Positions 56,883 through 64,000 of a DNA stretch of 64,000 nucleotides are shown here, piece after piece. A program made the translations under genes and the position numbers. The notes under the pieces are model-generated. The model did no database searches, had not been told where the DNA came from, and worked only from the letters and a program-made list of their open reading frames with translations. The stretch is from Adenophora triphylla var. japonica (Eukaryota > Streptophyta > Magnoliopsida > Asterales > Campanulaceae), in the NCBI GenBank assembly GCA_022495995.1, contig JAFEMH010002554.1, forward strand, positions 267,799-331,798, in the 5' to 3' direction. How positions within the stretch are numbered: the first letter of the stretch is position 1; each line of letters starts with the position of its first letter.

Positions 56883-57425
56883 ATGGAGAACAATTCTTTG
56901 TCTATCTTCTCCGCCATTTGTCTACTAATTCTCTTTACCTTTCAAACCATCACCACCAAGGGATGTGCAGATTGGAAACGCGGTTCTAAGCCACAATGTA
57001 CAAAAGAAGCCATTGAAACACATTGCAAAACAATTATTTCTACACACACTCCCCATTTATATGATATTGTCCGAATCTCAATTAAATTAGCCATTAAAAA
57101 GGTTGAAAACGTTCACAATTTTTTATTTTCGATTTACGAAAGCAATATTAGCACTCCTAGTTACATGAGGGAGAGATATTTTTCTTGTTTCAAGAATTTT
57201 GTTGATGCAAACATTGATCTTAAACGTGCTAAGAAGCACTTAAGTTGTGGTGAGTACGTAAGTGTGGGTCGTAAATTGACTGATGCCATGAATCAGGGTG
57301 ATGCATGCGAGAGTGTTTATTCGGATAAAACTTTTAAGGGTGTTTTCGAATTTTTGAGAATGAATAGGGAATTTGAACAATTTTGTTGTATTGGCAATGT
57401 TGCTTCTAATTGTTTGATTACTTGA
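56883..57425 (+). CDS. Secreted invertase/pectin methylesterase inhibitor-like protein
   Basis: 180 codons without an intron. The start was chosen at ATG 56883 because it has a strong context (cccATGG) and begins a clear signal peptide (MENNSLSIFSAICLLILFTF); an upstream in-frame extension has no ATG. The mature part has the PMEI-type layout: a cysteine pair eight residues apart (C39, C48), a middle of amphipathic helices, and C102 and C142 forty residues apart around FVDANIDLKRAKKHL. Four helices and two disulfides are the family fold. It has extra cysteines (C28, C122, C168, C169, C177). Such proteins act in the cell wall or vacuole on pectin methylesterase or invertase; the target cannot be told. 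It is intact and has a TATA-like box upstream, so it is the best candidate functional gene here. Confidence 0.75.
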   Translation: MENNSLSIFSAICLLILFTFQTITTKGCADWKRGSKPQCTKEAIETHCKTIISTHTPHLYDIVRISIKLAIKKVENVHNFLFSIYESNISTPSYMRERYFSCFKNFVDANIDLKRAKKHLSCGEYVSVGRKLTDAMNQGDACESVYSDKTFKGVFEFLRMNREFEQFCCIGNVASNCLIT

Positions 57426-57609
57426 CCTCAGATTTCATAGCTTATTTCTTGTTCTTTTTTTTTCTTTTTCTTTTTAAGCAACATTCAAGTGGATTTGGGG
57501 CATGTGTACATAAGTATTTTTTTCATGTTAATACACGTCGGGGACGTAACTCAAAATCCCCAAATATATACCTCCCCAAAATGATTTTCCACTTTTTTTT
57601 TTGTTGATA

Positions 57610-57767
57610 CGAAGGTAGTTTAAGCAATAATTTTAGATTAATTTAATTATTCTTATGAATATCTGAATATTATTATTGATAATATAAAAATGGTGTATAA
57701 ATAACAAGTTTTAATTTTTCATTAGAATAATCAAACTAACCTAAAATTATTGCTTAAATTACCTTCA
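57610..57767. mobile_element. MITE with 45-bp inverted repeats, TA duplication
   Basis: The left arm cgaaggtagtttaagcaata attttagattaa and the right arm are inverted over ~45 bp with few mismatches, flanked by TA (57608-57609, 57768-57769). The TA duplication fits Tc1/mariner. It sits 185 bp beyond the inhibitor-like stop codon and could lie in or near its 3' UTR. Confidence 0.8.
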
Positions 57768-57874
57768 TAGTATAAATAAAAAAGTAAAAAAAATATTTTG
57801 GAACGATATATCATGTTATCATAATATTTAATTTATGTTACGATATAATTTTCATCGTAAAACGCAAAGATATA

Positions 57875-57985
57875 AGCAAACATTTTTCGGAAAACATCTT
57901 CTTTTACAGGAAAACATTTTACAGGAAAACATTTTTCGGAAAACTTTTTCCGAAAAATGTTTTACGTCGAAACAAATGGAGCCTT
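57875..57985. mobile_element. Truncated PIF/Harbinger MITE
   Basis: acatttttcggaaaac repeats end in gaaacaaatggagcc|tta, the right end of the family seen at 2234 and 10382. The left end is missing. Confidence 0.75.
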
Positions 57986-58480
57986 AGTTTCAAGAGTTTT
58001 TTCCTCAAAAGTCCATCGGCCAAACATTCATTATTAAAGAAGAAATAAATTTTTTTTAATTCCTCTAAACAACAGAGACAAAAATATCCGCAGATGCTTC
58101 CTTAAACCCTAAAAAACCTAAACCTTAAGAAAAAAACTTAAAAACTCTAAGAAAAACATAAAACCCTAAAATAAAAATGAAATCCTAAACGCTAATTAAA
58201 TAAAGTTCTAAACAATCCTAAAACCAAAACTAAACCAAACCATACCAAAAACCCAATTCCAAGGTAGTCTACATGGGCTCTTAGGGGAATAAACATTTTT
58301 AGTGGACCACTGGACCTGAAGGAAATAAATGAAAGTAGTTTCCTCTTTAAAAATTACGTTCAAATCGAGGAAACTTTTGGGAATTAATCCTAAATCCAAA
58401 CACTTGGCGTTAACATTACCTCTTTTGCAAATGCAGTATATTTCTGTGGTGGGCAATAGGAAAAGCAAATGATTTCGTTT
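57986..58480. other. Intergenic AT-rich sequence
   Basis: Contains a run of aaaccctaa/aaacctaa-like words (58103-58185), too irregular for telomeric repeat. No gene recognised. Confidence 0.4.
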
Positions 58481-58489
58481 TGCTCATGT

Positions 58490-59330
58490 CTCCAAACATT
58501 TGTTAGACAATTATCCCACATCTATTAAAAATAGAAACATGGATCGATATAGACTTGGGGAGCTACTCCCCTTATCATCAATTAATTATAAACTGTAACA
58601 TCCGATATAGTCTACTACCGGTACAGTTCAGCCCATACTCACACTTGAGAAAATCTCTCTACTTCTTATGACCCATCTCTAATTCTAAGATGGTATCATA
58701 GCAGACTCTATACACGTGCGTTCCCAACAGCCCACGATGTTCTAGCTCCACTTCACCCCAAGACTAAAGAGACCATGTAAATACAAAGATTGGCTACGCG
58801 TGAGGGGCGTGTTGAAGCACGTGTCACACATCAGGAATAGACAAGTCCTGTGCTTAATATATCAAGTCTACCTTAGGCTACTATTCTACATAAATGAGTT
58901 ATTTTCAGTATTTCTTTTCTGCATGATTTTTGTCTCGTCCTTGTCATGACAAATATGGGGACGCTATTTAAGTTCAAGCTGCATCTTCGTACCTACGATT
59001 GGCTTGGCGGGAGTGTAAACTATAAGACCGATACATATTCAATTCATGTACTGGTCAAGGAATTGTATAGTTAGAATATGATAGGTTAATATTTATTGAG
59101 ATCTATATCCTTATTTAAAGACATTGAAATAGGACTCTTTAATTTAGTTAAGTTATATATAAAGGCAATGCAATACACAATTAAAGACTCACGTTTAAGA
59201 GTCATAGGAATTATCACAAATTATGTTCTTCTTTCTACGTCAATATTTCTCATTTGCTCTTTGTCTTTTCTTCTACTTTGGGATTCTTCATGTCTTCTAT
59301 TATTCTTGGTCTAATATGGTGTCAGAGCCA
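58490..59330 (+). repeat. Degenerate LTR-retroelement fragments
   Basis: Two sites resemble tRNA-Met primer sites, each just after LTR-like sequence: tggtatcatagcagac near 58692 and tggtgtcagagcc near 59318. A purine tract and putative LTR start gaggggcg|tgttgaag lie near 58801-58815. No protein remains. The parts may be two LTRs with a short interior; this is tentative. Confidence 0.35.
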
Positions 59331-59373
59331 CATATCTATGGTGGCTTGATCACTTTCACTGCTTCTACATAGG

Positions 59374-61026
59374 TGTAAGTGCTCCAATTTGAGCCGTTAG
59401 TATTTTCGTTAGAAAATTAACGAAAGTTTTAACATTTCCAACATTTCTAACAAACCCTAACCTTTCTAACAAAGTAAGGGTAAAGTGGGCATTGCCATTT
59501 AAAGTTAAACCAAGAAAAGAATCTCAAAAAGCAAAAGAAATTGGAAAAATCCGAATTAGGCAAGTTGAAAAACAAAAACTGCTTTGTAATTTTTTTGAAT
59601 AATATTCCTCTGTCCAAAGCCAGCACTGCAGCAGATGAACAGTGCACGCTGACGATACCCTCCGCGCGGATAGGATTGCCTCTCACAGGGGACTATAAAT
59701 TGAACCCTCCTCTCTCAGTCTACACAACACATTTTACACACATAAGCTGCATTTTGGCGAAAAATAGAGAGAAAACAGTGGGAATCCTTAGATTGCCACC
59801 ATTTTCTCTTGAACCTTTCCCAATTTCACTTCAACCATTCTCATATCACTCTTAAACACACCAAGCTCAAGCTTAAAACACTACTCAAGAGGAATATTAG
59901 GGAGAAAACATAGAGGACTTAAGTGTTATCTACTTGTTTTCTCTTTGATCAACTCTATCATCAAACCCTAAACACATTCAAGCCTTGCATCCACCCAAAC
60001 ACAACTCCAAAACACCAAATCTTGATACTCCTCAAGTCAAACACCAAATCTTGATACTCCTCAAGTCAAATTCCAAGCCTAGGAAGATAGGGTGTCACCA
60101 TTGGTAAAGCCCTCCTTCTCTAAACCCTAAAATTCCCTTTTAACCTCTTGTTCATCTTGTTCTTCTTATTTTGATTTGCTTTATGTCTAGTTTAACTTAA
60201 GTTTTGACCCAAGATGGTCATCTTGAAGTTCATCTTCATGAATGACCATCTCAAATGGTCCACATTTTAAATCTCTAGTTGATTTGTCACTTTAATTTCG
60301 TCTCTACAAAATATCCCCTTTCCCTTTGCAAAGGACATGTTTAAACCCCATAAAATTCCCCAAGGATGACTTGAATATGATAAAAACTTAACACAAAGTA
60401 TTGGAATCAAGTCTAGGGATGAAAATGGGGTGAACATAGATGCAAGTCCCCCAAAAATCACATTTTCCCTCAAGAACATCTTGCTGTCCAGTAGCATTGT
60501 TCTGAGACCTCAGTCCATTTTCCTATTTTTTGGACCCAGTAAAACTTGGAATTGGGTGTTTACTACAAAATACTTTTTGTAGCCAACATCCAGAGCTTTC
60601 CAGAAATATTTTTACTTTATTTTTTTCGTGAGTAAAACTCCTTTTTTTAAAATTATCTTTTAAAGGTCAGTTCATCAGTTTCTGGAAATCCAGATTTCAC
60701 ATCTGAGATTTCCAGAAGGTTTTGGTCCCTCAAATCATCTCCAAAATGGAAAATTCTTTTATAGAAAACTTATTTAAGGTGTTTTGAACAATTTTTCATT
60801 CTCGGACTTTTCCCAGATTCTGGAGTTTTCAAGCCCTAAAGTCCATTTCAAAATCAAGTGTCCACTGCCTTTTTCATTCTGGCAGAAATGGTTTTCAACT
60901 TCCAAAAATCTTTTGAGTACCAAAACTCAACCCAAAAATCACACCAAAAATCATGGGATCTGTCCTAAGTCTAATAAAGAATTCTCAATTTTTTACTTTT
61001 CTTCAGTTTCAACTTGTTTTGGCCAA

Positions 61027-61061
<35 letters not shown>

Positions 61062-61251
61062 AATGATTTTGAATGTTTGGAAGACTCGTTTACGAGGCGT
61101 TCCGGGTGCACACTAACGTCCTTCCCGGCGCGTAACGTGACCCTCCGAACTCGAATCTCTTGATTCCGGGCATTTTTCAAAGTTTTGGCCCTTAAAATAA
61201 AAATGGCGTGGCGACTCCGTTTGATTTCAAAAAAAAATCGGGTACATCACA
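59374..61251 (+). repeat. 5' LTR of the second Ogre/Tat-like element
   Basis: TGTAAGTGCTCCAATTTGAG...GTACATCACA, 1878 bp. A (CA)n at 61030-61059 corresponds to the (GT)n in the inverted first element. A CT-rich block and tataaattgaaccctcctctc (59695-59720) may be its promoter. Confidence 0.92.
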
Positions 61252-61252
61252 G

Positions 61253-61270
61253 TGGCGACTCCGCTGGGGA
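61253..61270 (+). promoter_or_regulatory. Primer-binding site, second Ogre/Tat-like element
   Basis: TGGCGACTCCGCTGGGGA, identical to that at 51056-51039. Confidence 0.85.
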
Positions 61271-62690
61271 CTTAACAAGTTTTATCTTTTCAAAAAAAAA
61301 AAAGAGAGAAAAACTTTTGAGGGTCAAGCTTCCGTCTCGGAACATTTGAAGTCCTTTGTTTGTGTGTGTTGATTTTTGCACACATTTTCGTGTTTGTTTT
61401 GGCCGCCTCGAAAAAGGAGTCAAAATTTTGATTTGTCGGAATAATGTCCCTAGCGTTCGGAATTTTTGTGATTATGTGCTTATGTGTTCATTGATTTTCA
61501 AAAAAAAAATTTCAAAAAAAAAAATTCAAAAAAAAAGGTTTTTCAAAAGAAAATTTTCAAAAAAAAAAACATGCATTATGCTTTTTAAGACACATAAAAA
61601 TCTCTATTTTACTCCGAAAAAGAATATAGGCGCTTGCACACTACGCGCACGTGACCGTACGGCTCACACTGCGCTACGTCCCTAACCCGGGAAATCCTTG
61701 TCGCGGTCCGTTTGGTCTTATTACGCCTCTCGGACGAGCACGGGGACTACCCAAACATCCATGGAGCCTCGTGTCGACCATGCACTTGTCCGTGACACAC
61801 TTTGTCAGAGACCCGGTTGGTTTTTAGTCGGTGCACGTGTCATGCCACATGTACGTGTATAGACCTTTCCTTTCAAGCCTTTGTCGGCATACCGACTCGA
61901 TATCTTTCGGGGACCCTAATCGGTTGAAGTCATGCCGGTTTTCCGCCGCGGACTTTGACCAAGATATTGGCCGGCGCCTTGACTTTGGCTACGGCGCACA
62001 AATTATACACGACTCCCGGCATGACCTTTGAGTCATCAAGGATTAACGGTTATTCCATGCCTAATTACGGCCTAGCGACGACAAGTCAAAGTCAGTGTGG
62101 ACATTTACCGATCCAAATCATGCCGAGCTTTTTGTCGAGTCCTCGGACGTGATCTTGACTTTGACGTCGGCTTTGTCAGTAATTTACATCGAATGCTCGT
62201 TAAGACTCGATTACCCGCCGGACTTCTAGGATCGTTTTCTTTCGGTCGGTGGGATCCGCTTGCCCTATAGGACCCTCGCCAGGGTGTCCACCTGGGAGGT
62301 CGAAATACAGGTGGAATACGAGGGGCTTATGAAGACGTAGTGACGGGGCCCACGATCCGAGGCTCGAGTAGTTTGCGAAAAAGAAGAGCAATCTTTTCCA
62401 ACCGATTAGGTTAATAAGCGTGTTTTAAGTAAACATGAACAAATAAGCGCATGTTGCGTGAGCCTTAAGCCCGAACACCTACCTTCCTTCAAATCCCACC
62501 ATTCGAACCCTCGTGTCTTTCCCCGCGGCTCCGCCTGGCTTGGTTTCGGGCAGGGTCACTTAGTTTGATCGGTTGGGAAGAGTCAAACGCATCGTCGGCT
62601 TCACTTGGTTTGTTTCAACTCAGGGTTTGGAATGTGCATCGGCTAGTAACGAGGGGACAACGTCGCTCCGCCTCCCGGGACTCCTCGGAC
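61271..62690 (+). other. Untranslated leader of the second Ogre/Tat-like element
   Basis: Homologous to the leader of the first element, with long A runs (61500-61570) and GC-rich stretches. The plus-strand ORF at 61356-61685 does not resemble a known protein and is poorly kept in the first copy. Confidence 0.6.
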
Positions 62691-64000
62691 GGAACCGCGG
62701 TGGAATCGGTTAGCGAAACGGATGAGAGTGCGACGGGAAGCACGGGTGAATAGCCTTATGGAGGCTATTAAGAGCCATGGTCTGGCCGCTAGCCTTAACC
62801 CGATGGCACCTTCACCGTGAAAGAAGAGGAAGACTCCAATCCTAATCTTCGTCGCCCGGCTTGCTCCCGGCATGCCACTACCAACCTCCTTCGGTGCTAC
62901 CCGGAACCCATGCTCCTCGATCTCTGGGTGAGACCCTTTGGATCCATGCAGCCTGATGGGACGAATCAGTTCACAGCTCCTCAGTGGGGGCAAAGTCAGT
63001 ACGGAATGTCCTCTCACGGTTGGGGATACCTCGGAATGCCACAGCAGATTGGAATCCCACCGCAGTTCGGAACCGATCAATCCGGACCTTCACAACCACA
63101 GTTTGGAATGCCGCCGCGGTGCAGTTACGGGCCGCGGTCAGGAGCCCCTCCTCGGAATGAGTCTTGGTTCGGTTGCTCCTCACACGGCTTTCACAAATCC
63201 ATTTATCACTCGGGGTTCGATGGGTTACCAAACCTCCATCCCGGTTTCATCGAGAATCACCGGGACCCACGGTATCCTCTCGGTTATGCATCCTCGCCAC
63301 AACCGGCCATTGCAATTCAACAACCGGGGACGGCCCGCACTTAAGCCTACTTATGGGCCTCGCTCCAGAAAATTCAAGCCATCGGCTACCTCGAATCTGC
63401 CTCCATCTTCTCTGCCGATTGGAAGCCAACGACAAGTCAGCTGGGTTCTATCCTTTTGCCCCGACTCCTACCTACACTCCCCGGGGTAATTTGGGCCAAG
63501 GACGGGTTTTCACCTATGCTCAGGGATATGGTATTCCTTCCACCATATGTACCGCAGCAGGCTAGTCCTCTTCCTAGCTCGAATATCGGCTCGAGAATTC
63601 CCGCTCCACCTTTGAATCCCCAATTGGCATGGTTTATGGAGCAACACAAGGAAATGAAAGCACGGTGCTGAATTGACCGCCAAAAAGAACAACGCTCTTT
63701 GGCCTACGAGATCCGACTCGATTGTCCCCCTGCCTCACAAGTTTGTGATGCCCACTCTAGAATTGTTTGACGGGAGTGCATGCCCTAAAACTCACTTCGA
63801 CACCTATACTTTGGCAATGAAGGCTAAGGGATGCACAAACCGGCGGTTGGCCGATTACTTTAGTCTCTCTTTGAAGTCGGGGGCTTTGAAATGGTTTTCC
63901 GATTGCGGCTGAAGCTAGGGCTACTTAGGAGCAGATTACCGGTACTTTCACGAGATAAGTATAAAGCCAGAAATTTGGAATGTGGGAGACAAACAGAGTT
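62690..64000 (+). pseudogene. Ogre/Tat-like gag of the second element, frameshifted
   Basis: Frames switch but give the same protein as 49510-47306: RMRVRREARV-like start, SHGWGYLGMPQQIGIPP, PPLNPQLAWFMEQHKEMKA (63605-63660), then KFVMPTLELFDGSACPKTHF, LAMKAKGCTNRRLADYFSLS and LKSGALKWFSDC (63735-63910), the conserved gag core with its ALKWF motif. A stop after DCG and changes of frame near 63345, 63455 and 63670 show it is not functional as read here. Confidence 0.78.

Larger units (their letters stand above)
59374..64000 (+). mobile_element. Second Ogre/Tat-like element, 5' part, runs off the window
   Basis: The 5' LTR 59374-61251 is followed by the same primer site (61253-61270), a ~1.4-kb leader homologous to 51038-49600 (inverted), and gag. 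It is related to but diverged from the element at 39871-52919 and lies in the opposite orientation. The 3' part is beyond base 64000. Confidence 0.88.

Noticed and set aside
58103..58185. Possible interstitial telomere repeat (aaaccctaa words)
   Set aside because: The words are irregular and interspersed with other sequence, without a regular 7-bp period.

Overview
This is a gene-poor, repeat-dense stretch of a plant nuclear genome, most likely a eudicot. The evidence is spliceosomal introns, Ty1/copia and Ogre/Tat-type LTR retrotransposons, LINE, CACTA, MULE, hAT, PIF/Harbinger, Stowaway and Helitron sequences, and captured exons of plant proteins. Only one plausible intact host gene is seen: a 180-residue secreted invertase/pectin methylesterase inhibitor-like protein at 56883-57425.

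Layout, left to right. 1-918: decayed 3' end of a copia element. 1433-2730: several MITEs, one nested in another. 3983-5186: a Pack-MULE-like element with 9-bp target duplications and a captured ORF. 5339-9834: a complete but dead copia element on the minus strand (TSD ACAAT), with a Stowaway MITE in one LTR. 9915-12202: a minus-strand LINE ORF1 remnant holding a 124-bp LINE-tail insertion and a PIF MITE. 12203-16080: one CACTA terminus followed by tandem arrays of a ~150-bp repeat, interrupted by a palindromic MULE-type MITE (13897-14354).

17458-21987: a minus-strand Helitron carrying an in-frame five-exon ORF, a JAZ/TIFY6-like first exon and a third gene fragment; a paralogous empty site lies 250 bp to its left. 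22253-31431: plus-strand Helitrons apparently joined head to tail (ends at 28142/28143 and 30780/30781). They carry first exons resembling NDUFAF5 and the AP-2 mu subunit. The NDUFAF5-like exon is split by a 1.5-kb LTR retroelement (TSD ACACC).

31552-55094: one MULE with ~310-330-bp inverted repeats and a 9-bp target duplication (TTTTGAGAT). It has swollen to 23.5 kb through nested insertions: copia element 2 (32073-37040), copia element 3 (from 38794), and inside copia 3 a 13-kb Ogre/Tat-like retrotransposon on the minus strand (39871-52919) that has gag remnants, no recognisable pol and several tandem-repeat blocks. 55269-56398: a hAT-type element (TSD GATTTAAA) whose internal repeat is related to the array at 12.8-16.1 kb. 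56883-57425: the inhibitor-like gene, with a MITE 185 bp downstream. 59374-64000: the 5' part of a second Ogre/Tat-like element in the opposite orientation to the first.

Apart from the inhibitor-like gene, the coding material belongs to mobile elements or was captured by them. No rRNA, tRNA or CRISPR was seen. All family assignments come from motifs read by eye; no database search was run.
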